Notes under the pieces: model-generated
Databases searched by the model: none
What the model was told of the DNA's origin: nothing
Seen by the model: the letters and a program-made list of their open reading frames with translations, nothing else
Source of the DNA: Brevibacillus choshinensis
Lineage (GTDB): Bacteria > Bacillota > Bacilli > Brevibacillales > Brevibacillaceae
Reading direction: 5' to 3'
Assembly: GCF_016811915.1 (NCBI RefSeq)
Contig: NZ_CP069127.1
Location: 1,332,001 to 1,396,000 of the forward strand
Length of the DNA stretch: 64,000 bases
Made by a program: the position numbers and the translations under genes
In this document: piece by piece, positions 34,278 through 42,113 of the stretch
Layout: each line of letters starts with the position of its first letter
Position numbering within the stretch: position 1 is the stretch's first letter

Positions 34278-35639
34278 ATGGGAAGATACGAGGAACTGAA
34301 ACAAAAGCTTCAAATGAAAACAGCACATGTAGGGATCATCGGGCTGGGCTATGTAGGATTGCCTCTCGCGATTGAGACGCTCAAAAGCGGCTACACCGTG
34401 ACAGGGATCGATTTGCATGCAGGCAAGGTGGAGAATCTTAAGGCTGGTATTTCGCACGTGCAGGATATTTCCAATGAAACCCTGCAGGAATGCATGGCAC
34501 AGGGACGATTCTTCCCAACCACTGACTACAGCGTACTGTCTGAGCTGGACGCCGTCAGCATATGTGTACCCACTCCGCTCAGCCCAAATCAGGACCCGGA
34601 CACTTCTTACATCATCCATGTAGTGGATCAGATCAAGACGTACATGAGAAAGGGCATGCTGATTACGCTGGAGAGCACGACCTATCCAGGAACGACGGAA
34701 GAGCTGATCCAGCAAGAATTTGAAAAGCTTGGTTACGAGGCAGGCGTAGACTTTTTCCTCTGCTACTCGCCTGAGCGTGTCGATCCAGGGAATCGCTTGT
34801 TTACCACCCACAATACGCCCAAAATCATCGGCGGAACGACAGAGAGATGCATCGAGCTGGGGACCTTGCTGTACGGCAATCTCGTAAAAACCGTCGTACC
34901 AGTCTCTTCCCCGAAGGTGGCGGAGATGTCCAAGCTGCTGGAGAACACGTTCCGCAGCGTCAACATCGCTTTTATGAACGAAATGGCGATGATGTGCGAC
35001 AAGATGGGGATTAACGTGTGGGAGGTAATCAAAGCGGCATCGACCAAGCCTTTTGGATTCATGCCGTTCTATCCGGGACCAGGGATTGGCGGACACTGCA
35101 TTCCGCTCGATCCGATGTACCTGTCCTGGAAGGCCAAGGGCTTCCGCTTCCACAGCCAATTTATCGAAATTGCGCAGTCGATCAACGACAATATGCCTGA
35201 CTACGTGCTGAACAAGACCAGCCAGGTTCTCAATCTGTATGCCAAGGCAATCAAGAACTCCAAAATTTTGATCCTCGGCATGGCGTACAAACCGGATGTC
35301 GACGATCTGCGTGAATCACCAGGACTGGAAATCTACGAACTGTTCGCCAAAAACGGGGCCAAGATAGACTATTTCGATCCGTACGCGCAAAGCTTTGTCA
35401 ATAAGGAAGGGCAAGTCGTACGTTCGATCGACAACGATCCGGAGCTCTTCCAATCGTATGATTGCATGGTCTTGATCACCAATCATCGCTGCTTTGATTA
35501 TCAGGCACTGGCAGACCTGGGTGTCGCCATCATCGATACGAGAAACGCCTTTGACGGCATTGCCAATGCGAATATTTACAAGCTGGGGAACTCCGTTGCG
35601 ATTCGTCAGGAAAAAGAAATGATCAGCATGCTTGCCTAA
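34278..35639 (+). CDS. UDP-N-acetylglucosamine 6-dehydrogenase (WbpA type)
   Basis: This 453-residue nucleotide-sugar dehydrogenase has the NAD loop GLGYVGLPLA (about 21-30), LESTTYPGTTEEL (about 131-143), and the catalytic-cysteine segment GPGIGGHCIPLDPMYLSWKA near 270-289. The ESTTYPGTTEE and GGHCIPxDPxYLxWKA patterns favour the WbpA/WbpO branch, which oxidises UDP-GlcNAc (or UDP-GalNAc) to its uronic acid, over UDP-glucose dehydrogenases. GAAGGAGTGG precedes ATG 34278. With GlmS and GlmU downstream, it points to an amino-uronic acid in the polymer. Confidence 0.83.
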   Translation: MGRYEELKQKLQMKTAHVGIIGLGYVGLPLAIETLKSGYTVTGIDLHAGKVENLKAGISHVQDISNETLQECMAQGRFFPTTDYSVLSELDAVSICVPTPLSPNQDPDTSYIIHVVDQIKTYMRKGMLITLESTTYPGTTEELIQQEFEKLGYEAGVDFFLCYSPERVDPGNRLFTTHNTPKIIGGTTERCIELGTLLYGNLVKTVVPVSSPKVAEMSKLLENTFRSVNIAFMNEMAMMCDKMGINVWEVIKAASTKPFGFMPFYPGPGIGGHCIPLDPMYLSWKAKGFRFHSQFIEIAQSINDNMPDYVLNKTSQVLNLYAKAIKNSKILILGMAYKPDVDDLRESPGLEIYELFAKNGAKIDYFDPYAQSFVNKEGQVVRSIDNDPELFQSYDCMVLITNHRCFDYQALADLGVAIIDTRNAFDGIANANIYKLGNSVAIRQEKEMISMLA

Positions 35640-35674
35640 GGTGAGAACGATCATGAAAGGGAGGATTGCGTAAC

Positions 35675-37507
35675 ATGTGTGGAATTATGGGATATATCGG
35701 CAACAGAGAGGCACAATCCATCTTGATTAATGGACTGAAAAAACTGGAGTACCGCGGTTATGACTCAGCCGGAATCGCCGTGTGCGACGGGGAGTCCATC
35801 GCGATCTGCAAAGCGAAAGGGCGCATCGATGTACTGGAGGAGCAGGCGGAGAAATCCAGCCTGCAGGGGGCGATCGGAATCGGTCATACTCGCTGGGCGA
35901 CACATGGACGCCCAGCCGATGAGAACTCACACCCGCACGAGGATCAGTCCGGAAAATTCGCGATCGTGCACAACGGGATCATCGAGAACTACCTCGATCT
36001 CAAGCATGAGCTGGAAGAGCGCGGAGTCGTATTCACCTCGCAGACGGATACGGAGGTCATTGTTCATTTGCTGGCGGAAGCGTACAACGGAGATATCGTA
36101 TCCACCGTCCAGCAAGTGGCTGGCAAAATCCGCGGAGCGTATGCACTGGGTGTCATGACAGAGCATGAGCCGGACAAGCTTATAGCCGTCCGGCTCGCCA
36201 GCCCGCTGATCATCGGGGTAGGTGAGGGAGAGAACTTCATCGGCTCCGATATTCCCGCCGTACTGGAGCATACGCGCGATGTCTACGTCCTCGAGGATGG
36301 CGACCTGGCCGTATTGACCAAAGATTCGGTCACGGTCATGAATATGGATACCAATCAGCTGATAGAACGCGACCTCATTCGAATCGAGTGGGACAAAGAG
36401 CAGGCGGAAAAGGATGGATACGACCATTACATGCTCAAAGAAATTCACGAGCAGCCGCGCGCTCTGCGAAACACGATGACGGGGAGGATAGACGAAGCGG
36501 GGCAGCGTGTTGTATTCCCGGGTCTGAACTTGGCGCCCGAGGACGTCATCGGAATCGAAAAGATATACATAGTCGCGTGCGGAACGGCTTACCATGCAGG
36601 AATGATCGGCAAATATGTCATTGAAAATCTGGCGCAAATTCCAGTGGAAATCGATGTGGCGTCCGAGTTTCGCTACAGACGCCCTCTATTCAAAGGGAAG
36701 ACGCTCACGATCGTCGTCAGTCAATCCGGTGAGACGGCGGATACACTCGCCGCCTTGCGTGAAGCAAAACGTCACGGCTCTGCCATCGTAGCGATCACGA
36801 ATGTCGTGGGCAGCTCCATCGCACGGGAAGCCGATCATCTGATTACGACGAATGCAGGCCCGGAAATTGCGGTGGCTTCTACCAAAGCTTATACCTCTCA
36901 GTTGATCGCTTTCTACTTGTTCGGACTGTATCTGGCACAGTGCAAGGAGTCGCTATCTGCCGAAGAGAGAATCTCCTTGATCGCGGCCTTGCAAAAGCTG
37001 CCCGATCAGGTGGAAACGGTCCTTTCACACGCAGAGGGAATTCACTCGTTTGCTCAATCTATCAAGGACGAGGGTCATCTGTTCTTCATCGGTCGAGGAC
37101 TCGATTACGCGGTTTCTCTGGAAGGCTCCCTGAAGCTGAAGGAAATCTCCTACATTCACTCCGAGGCCTATGCGGCTGGAGAACTCAAGCACGGTACACT
37201 GGCTCTCATTCAGGAAGGAACGCGGGTCATCGCATTGTCCACACAAGCGGAGCTGCACGAGAAAATGGTCAGCAACATTACAGAAGTAAAAGCAAGAGGA
37301 GCAAACGTCCTCGGGATCGCTCTGGAAGACAACGTGGAGCTGCATCGCTCCGTCGATGATGTCTGCCTGATTCCGTCTACGCCAGCCCTGTTGACTCCGG
37401 TTTTGAGCGTGATTCCTCTTCAGTTGATCTCGTATTACACTTCCGTTGCTTTGGGAAATGACGTGGATCGTCCGCGAAATCTAGCAAAAAGTGTAACAGT
37501 CGAATAG
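35675..37507 (+). CDS. glmS: Glutamine-fructose-6-phosphate aminotransferase (locus-dedicated)
   Basis: This 610-residue enzyme makes glucosamine-6-phosphate. The N-terminal glutaminase domain starts at Met-Cys (MCGIMGYIGN), so ATG 35675 is required for the Cys nucleophile after Met removal. Two SIS domains (about 290-420 and 460-600) include VSQSGETADTLAALREAKR and STKAYTSQ; the C-terminus ends in PRNLAKSVTVE as expected. The 35-base gap to the upstream gene is too short for the glmS ribozyme that controls the main copy in many Firmicutes. This is probably a second copy reserved for polysaccharide precursors. Confidence 0.95.
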   Translation: MCGIMGYIGNREAQSILINGLKKLEYRGYDSAGIAVCDGESIAICKAKGRIDVLEEQAEKSSLQGAIGIGHTRWATHGRPADENSHPHEDQSGKFAIVHNGIIENYLDLKHELEERGVVFTSQTDTEVIVHLLAEAYNGDIVSTVQQVAGKIRGAYALGVMTEHEPDKLIAVRLASPLIIGVGEGENFIGSDIPAVLEHTRDVYVLEDGDLAVLTKDSVTVMNMDTNQLIERDLIRIEWDKEQAEKDGYDHYMLKEIHEQPRALRNTMTGRIDEAGQRVVFPGLNLAPEDVIGIEKIYIVACGTAYHAGMIGKYVIENLAQIPVEIDVASEFRYRRPLFKGKTLTIVVSQSGETADTLAALREAKRHGSAIVAITNVVGSSIAREADHLITTNAGPEIAVASTKAYTSQLIAFYLFGLYLAQCKESLSAEERISLIAALQKLPDQVETVLSHAEGIHSFAQSIKDEGHLFFIGRGLDYAVSLEGSLKLKEISYIHSEAYAAGELKHGTLALIQEGTRVIALSTQAELHEKMVSNITEVKARGANVLGIALEDNVELHRSVDDVCLIPSTPALLTPVLSVIPLQLISYYTSVALGNDVDRPRNLAKSVTVE

Positions 37508-37559
37508 CAACGCACGTCCTAACTCCAAGTAGAAGGAAGATAAAAGGGGGATTGAGTGA

Positions 37560-37766
37560 ATGAGCACCTCGAATCGGACGTTGAATCAGGAGGTTTTGCT
37601 GGAGATTATGCAAAAGGCCTATCAGCTGGGCGTGCAGAGGAAAGACATCAACCTGGGAATGATGATTGACACGTTGACTTGTGAATTAAAGCCATACTTC
37701 GAGCATGACATCCAGCTTCGCTCCTATAGAGAGCGAAAGCTGGACGGGACGGAGGGAATCGGATGA
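37560..37766 (+). CDS. Small protein of unknown function between glmS and glmU
   Basis: This is a 68-residue protein, helical N-terminal half (LNQEVLLEIMQKAYQLGVQR) and charged C-terminus. I do not recognise a family. AAAGGGGG lies nine bases before ATG 37560, and its stop overlaps the start of the glmU-like gene (ATGA), so it is translated as part of the operon. The helix and size would suit an adaptor or regulatory subunit, but this is a guess. Confidence 0.6.
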   Translation: MSTSNRTLNQEVLLEIMQKAYQLGVQRKDINLGMMIDTLTCELKPYFEHDIQLRSYRERKLDGTEGIG

Positions 37767-38854
37767 ACATACATGCAGTTATTTTGGCAGCAGGAAAAGG
37801 AACGCGGATGAAGTCCAGATTGTACAAGGTCATGCATCCGGTTTGCGGCAAGCCGATGATCGAGCACGTCGTAGAAGCGGTAGAAGATCTCGCCTTGCAC
37901 AAATTGGTCGTGGTGATCGGGCACGGGGCGGAAGCGGTCATGCACCAGCTTGGCGACCGCGTCACCTACGCCCATCAGCAAGAACAGCTGGGGACGGCCC
38001 ACGCCGTGTGGATGTGCCGCGAAGCATTGGAGAATCAGGAAGGCGTCACTCTCGTTCTAAATGGAGATACGCCTCTGGTGCGAAAAGAAACGCTGCACGA
38101 ACTCCTCTCCTATCATCGGGAGAGGGGTGCAGCGGCGACCGTCCTGACAGCGGTTGTGGACAATCCGACTGGTTACGGCAGAATCATCCGTGACGAGAGC
38201 GGCGACGTCAGACGGATCGTGGAAGAAAAGGACGCTACTCTGGGACAGAAAAAGGTGTGCGAAATCAGCACCGGCATTTTTTGCTTTGATAATCGCAAAC
38301 TGTTCGAGACCCTGCCGCTCGTCTCCAATGAGAACGCCCAAGGAGAGTACTACTTGCCAGACGTCCTGTCGATTCTTCAAGACCAAGGCTGCCTGATCAG
38401 TGCCTTTGTCGCGGATGATCCGGATGAAGGGGCGGGTGTCAACGACCGTATCCAACTGGCGCAAATGGAACAAAAGCTGCGCAAGCGAATCAATGAGCGC
38501 CACATGAGTCATGGCGTGACGATTATTGATCCGGTCTCGACTTATATTGATTCGGATGTGCAGATCGCCTCGGATACGGTCATCTATCCAGGCTCCTATT
38601 TGAGCGGACGCACTCGTATAGCAGAGGGATGCGCCATTGGACCAAACGCTCATGTGATGGACAGTGTGATCGAAAGCCATGTGCAGGTGAGCTCGTCTAC
38701 CGTCGTAGGCAGCAAGATTCCACAGGACTCCATCATTGGGCCGTACGCGTTTGTGAGCGGGGAGACAGGAGTGCAGGAAGACAGAGGGCATGAGCGTCGC
38801 TTGCCTCGGGAGAACATGCTGGCAACTGCCCAAGCTGCCGGGGGACGATGCTGA
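37763..38854 (+). CDS. GlmU-like uridylyltransferase, truncated C-terminus
   Basis: This 363-residue protein starts with a complete nucleotidyltransferase domain: ILAAGKGTRMKSRLYKVMHP (7-26), LGTAHAVW near 76-83, LVLNGDTPL near 98-106, and STGIFCFD near 171. After residue 240 there is a left-handed beta-helix, but it stops at about residue 335 instead of continuing to the 450-460 of normal GlmU, so the acetyltransferase catalytic part is missing. It should make UDP-GlcNAc from GlcNAc-1-P but not acetylate GlcN-1-P. The final 30 residues are unlike GlmU. It overlaps both neighbours (4 and 7 bases). Confidence 0.82.
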   Translation: MNIHAVILAAGKGTRMKSRLYKVMHPVCGKPMIEHVVEAVEDLALHKLVVVIGHGAEAVMHQLGDRVTYAHQQEQLGTAHAVWMCREALENQEGVTLVLNGDTPLVRKETLHELLSYHRERGAAATVLTAVVDNPTGYGRIIRDESGDVRRIVEEKDATLGQKKVCEISTGIFCFDNRKLFETLPLVSNENAQGEYYLPDVLSILQDQGCLISAFVADDPDEGAGVNDRIQLAQMEQKLRKRINERHMSHGVTIIDPVSTYIDSDVQIASDTVIYPGSYLSGRTRIAEGCAIGPNAHVMDSVIESHVQVSSSTVVGSKIPQDSIIGPYAFVSGETGVQEDRGHERRLPRENMLATAQAAGGRC

Positions 38855-39774
38855 TACCGCGATGTGCACGTACAGGCATACGCCAAAGCTGGGTATGGCT
38901 GTTGGCTGCCATCTTCGTATCGATCGTTGTGCTGATCATGCTGCAGCTCCGCCCATCCCCCGCTCATGTGAAGGCGACGTGGATCTGGGATGCACGCATC
39001 ATTTCTGAGCAATCAGAGGAGATCATCGCCTTTGCCAAACAAAACGAAATCAATTTGATTTACTTGCACATAGAACCGACGACGATTCGACCGCAGGATT
39101 ACCGCACCTTTATCCAAGCGGCGAGCCGAGCGTCCATCCGTGTCGAGGCGCTGGGAGGCGATCCGAACTGGGCTTACGTCGCAAATCGTGGAAGCATCAG
39201 TGAACTGATCTCCTGGGTGAAGGCCTATAATCGATCGGCCAAGGCCGAAGAACAATTCCGGGGGATCCACGTAGATATCGAGCCGTACCTTCTGCCTGAA
39301 TGGAAGAAGGATCAGGACGCAGTCGTCAAGCAATGGATGAAAAACGTCGTCTACCTGGTTGCGGAAACGAAAAAAGACTCCGATTTGCGGGTCGGTGCAG
39401 ACCTTCCCTTTTGGATCGATTCGGTACATGTCCCGGGAGAATCGGAAAAAGTGAGCAACTGGATGGTAGAGCGTCTAGACAGCATCACCTTGATGGCTTA
39501 TCGAAATCACGCCAAAGGACCGAACGGCATCGTTGACATCGTGCACAAGATTGTCGCTGATGCCAATGCGCTCAAAAGCGATTCGGTAGTGGTCGGAGTC
39601 AACATTTTGAAATCCGATGAAGGGGATAATGTGAGCTTTCACCAGGCTGGAACAGCCGAGATGGAGAGCCAGCTCGCCATTCTAGAGGATGAGCTCGCGA
39701 ATAATCCCGCCTTTGCAGGCAGTGCGATACACGATTACGAGAGTTGGCTCCATGCGAGCAGACGAGAGGAGTAA
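38848..39774 (+). CDS. Secreted TIM-barrel-like protein, single domain
   Basis: This is a 308-residue protein with one N-terminal membrane segment (about 15-32) and an extracellular domain. Key segments: KATWIWDARII, IHVDIEPYLLPEWKKD (about 132-147), GADLPFWIDSV, ITLMAYRNHAKGPNGI and GSAIHDYESW. The DIEP strand with a preceding hydrophobic run resembles the acidic catalytic strands of glycoside hydrolase barrels (as in GH18), but I cannot place it in a named family. The next gene carries two more copies of the same domain. ATG 38848 overlaps the previous stop and has GGGGGAC upstream. Confidence 0.65.
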   Translation: MLIPRCARTGIRQSWVWLLAAIFVSIVVLIMLQLRPSPAHVKATWIWDARIISEQSEEIIAFAKQNEINLIYLHIEPTTIRPQDYRTFIQAASRASIRVEALGGDPNWAYVANRGSISELISWVKAYNRSAKAEEQFRGIHVDIEPYLLPEWKKDQDAVVKQWMKNVVYLVAETKKDSDLRVGADLPFWIDSVHVPGESEKVSNWMVERLDSITLMAYRNHAKGPNGIVDIVHKIVADANALKSDSVVVGVNILKSDEGDNVSFHQAGTAEMESQLAILEDELANNPAFAGSAIHDYESWLHASRREE

Positions 39775-39780
39775 TGACGA

Positions 39781-41463
39781 ATGAAAGCCGCGCGCATCTA
39801 CCTGAGTGTTCTATGCCTAACGCTCGGCTTTCTATTCGGCTTTTCCCCTGCGGAAAAAAAGAGTAAAGCCACATGGATCTGGCAGTCGGAGACGATTGGC
39901 AAGAACAAGCAAGAGATTTTGACCTTTTGTGAAGAGAATGAAATCACGCTGATCTACTTGCGCATCGATATGAATCAAACGTACGACTACTATCGTTCTT
40001 TCATTCGGGATGCGAATGCAAAGGGGATCGAAGTGCATGCGGTCGCGGGTCATCCTGCGTGGGCGCTGGCCAGCAATCAAAAGAGAATGCTGAAGATTGT
40101 GAATTGGGTCAAGAAATACAACGATTCCGTGTCCGTGGCAGAACAGGTGAGAGGGATCCAACTAGATATCGAGCCGTATCTGCTTCCGCAATGGGAGACA
40201 GAGCAGGATCGGGTCATTCGGGAATGGCAAGCGAACATCGAGGTGTTCACGGAGGAACTGGCGCAGGCCGGCAATCTGGAGGCGAGTGCCGCGATCCCGT
40301 TCTGGATGGATGACATCCCTACTCCGAACAATCCGGACTTGTCCCTGTCTACTTGGCTGATATCCCGTTTTGATACGGTCTGCATCATGGCGTATCGGGA
40401 CAAGCTGGATGGTCCCAATGGGCTGCTGGATCTGGTCGACGATGAAATGACTCAGGCTGACAAGCTTGAACGCAGAGTGCTGATCGCAGTGAACATGAAA
40501 GAAATCGACGATGATCATGCATCTTTCGCCGAAGAGGGAGTCGACGAGATGAACCAGCTCCTCGATGAGCTGCCTGCAAAGCTGGCGGACCATCCATCTT
40601 ACGGCGGGAATGCGATTCACGATTATCGGCACTGGAAGGAGGCTGCCATCGTGACGCCTTTGCCTGATAAACCAAGGGGCTACCGTGGCACCTATATCTG
40701 GCGTGCAGAGACTTTGAAGTCGGAATCCGAAGAAATCCTCGACTTTTCCGAGAAAAATGGTGTAAACCTGCTCTATGTCCGAATCGATATGCAGCAGCCG
40801 CCCTCCATGTACCAGGATTTTGTCAAGAAAGCAAAGGCGGCGGGGATCGAAGTGCACGCCATGGGAGGTCATCCGATCTGGGCACTGGAGGAAAACCGGC
40901 ACAAGCTCTTGACCCTGGTCAAATGGGTGAAAGCGTACAATCAAACGTCTTCGGAGGATGAGCGAATCCTCGGCGTGCATGTGGATATCGAGCCGTATGT
41001 GATGCCCCGCTGGAGAGAAGACAAAGAGGCAGTCCTGCGCCAATGGATGGGAAATATCGAAGCATTCGTAGCCGAGTCCAAGGACGGAGGTCTGGAAGCG
41101 AGCGTGGATCTCGCCGCTTGGCTGGATAACACCCCGACTCCCGGCCAACCTGACGTGCCCTTTTCGCACTGGATGATCGACCGGCTGGATCATACGACTT
41201 TAATGGCATTCCGTGACCGGGCGGAGAGCATCGTAGGGCTGGTCGAAAGTCAGATGAAGTACGCCTCCGACCAAGGGAAAAAGCTGGTGGTAGCCGTGGA
41301 GACCAAAGAGTCTCACGAAAGTTCCTTCGTCAGCTTCTATGAAGATGGAATGGGCGAAATGAATCGTCAGCTTGATCGCGTTGCACAGCTTCTGGGCGGA
41401 TATCCTGCCTATATGGGGCAAGCGATCCATGCCTACGAGTACTGGAAAAATGGAAAGGACTAA
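39781..41463 (+). CDS. Secreted protein with two tandem TIM-barrel-like domains
   Basis: This 560-residue protein has a signal peptide or anchor (about 5-22) and two copies of the domain found in the previous gene: copy one about 30-285, copy two about 300-555. Each repeats the same marks: KATWIWQSETI and GTYIWRAETL; LDIEPYLLPQW and VDIEPYVMPRW; PFWMDDIPTP and AAWLDNTPTP; IMAYRDK and LMAFRDR; GGNAIHDYRHW and MGQAIHAYEYW. All copies keep the DIEP acid pair. The substrate is probably the cell's own polysaccharide. ATG 39781 is six bases after the previous stop. Confidence 0.65.
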   Translation: MKAARIYLSVLCLTLGFLFGFSPAEKKSKATWIWQSETIGKNKQEILTFCEENEITLIYLRIDMNQTYDYYRSFIRDANAKGIEVHAVAGHPAWALASNQKRMLKIVNWVKKYNDSVSVAEQVRGIQLDIEPYLLPQWETEQDRVIREWQANIEVFTEELAQAGNLEASAAIPFWMDDIPTPNNPDLSLSTWLISRFDTVCIMAYRDKLDGPNGLLDLVDDEMTQADKLERRVLIAVNMKEIDDDHASFAEEGVDEMNQLLDELPAKLADHPSYGGNAIHDYRHWKEAAIVTPLPDKPRGYRGTYIWRAETLKSESEEILDFSEKNGVNLLYVRIDMQQPPSMYQDFVKKAKAAGIEVHAMGGHPIWALEENRHKLLTLVKWVKAYNQTSSEDERILGVHVDIEPYVMPRWREDKEAVLRQWMGNIEAFVAESKDGGLEASVDLAAWLDNTPTPGQPDVPFSHWMIDRLDHTTLMAFRDRAESIVGLVESQMKYASDQGKKLVVAVETKESHESSFVSFYEDGMGEMNRQLDRVAQLLGGYPAYMGQAIHAYEYWKNGKD

Positions 41464-41540
41464 TGGCTTGTGCAGCGCAACGACGAAGCATTTTCGTGTA
41501 CAATGGAGAAAACGAGCAGCCGAAAAGAGGCGAAATTTCC

Positions 41541-42068
41541 ATGCGGGATGTACAGAGCCGACACAAAGGGCTCCCGCCGCGCACGCCAGATATGCTGTAC
41601 AACATTGTGCGCAAATTTTATCGGGGCGCTGTCAGCCATTACGATTTGATCCAGGAGAAAAAGCAAGACGTGCGAGCGGCTTGGCAGAGAAGGCAAGCGA
41701 CAGGAGAGGATGCCGAGCTGCGTCAGGCTCTGCACACGTTGTTTCTGGAATTTCATTTTTACGTGACTTGCTGGCTGCAAATCGAGATGGCCATGTTCCG
41801 GCTGGCCAGACAGGAGGAGTCACAAGCTCGAGTACTGGAAAGCTTCCGCCCGGAATTGGAAAGGCATCTGAGCGTTAGGGAGCAGCTGGATCAGACGGAG
41901 GCAAGTGTAGAGGCGCAGCTTTTGCACGGTGGGCCGGAGTGGAGTTGCGTGCAGAGGGATGCCTATTGGTTTGACGGAATTGCTTTCACTGTTGATGAAC
42001 ACAGTCTGCAAACCTTGCAAGCTCTGTATGAGGCAATCCAGCAGGCACGAATCAAGCAATCGGAATAG
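41541..42068 (+). CDS. Hypothetical helical protein
   Basis: This is a 175-residue protein of unknown family. It is mostly helical and charged (IVRKFYRGAVSHYDLIQEKKQDVRAAW, then ELERHLSVREQLDQTEASVEAQL) with no membrane segment. ATG 41541 follows AAGAGGCG; the reading frame is open from 41463 but lacks a ribosome site there. A TACAAT (-10-like) at 41499-41504 suggests its own promoter, so it may not belong to the polysaccharide operon. It ends in a shared terminator facing the coat-repeat gene. Confidence 0.6.
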   Translation: MRDVQSRHKGLPPRTPDMLYNIVRKFYRGAVSHYDLIQEKKQDVRAAWQRRQATGEDAELRQALHTLFLEFHFYVTCWLQIEMAMFRLARQEESQARVLESFRPELERHLSVREQLDQTEASVEAQLLHGGPEWSCVQRDAYWFDGIAFTVDEHSLQTLQALYEAIQQARIKQSE

Positions 42069-42069
42069 A

Positions 42070-42109
42070 AAAAAGCGTGGCTGCCTAGAGAACACAGCCA
42101 CGCTTTTTC
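42070..42109. terminator. Bidirectional terminator
   Basis: AAAAAGCGTGGCTG pairs with CAGCCACGCTTTTT. Both strands end in T residues, serving the hypothetical gene on the left and the repeat-protein gene on the right. Confidence 0.9.
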
Positions 42110-42113
42110 TCTT

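Noticed and set aside
34197..35159. A 320-codon minus-strand open frame over the dehydrogenase gene
   Set aside because: Shadow of a clearly conserved dehydrogenase; no start signal.
35640..35674. A glmS ribozyme before glmS
   Set aside because: Only 35 bases lie between the genes, far too short for the ribozyme, and no matching sequence is seen.
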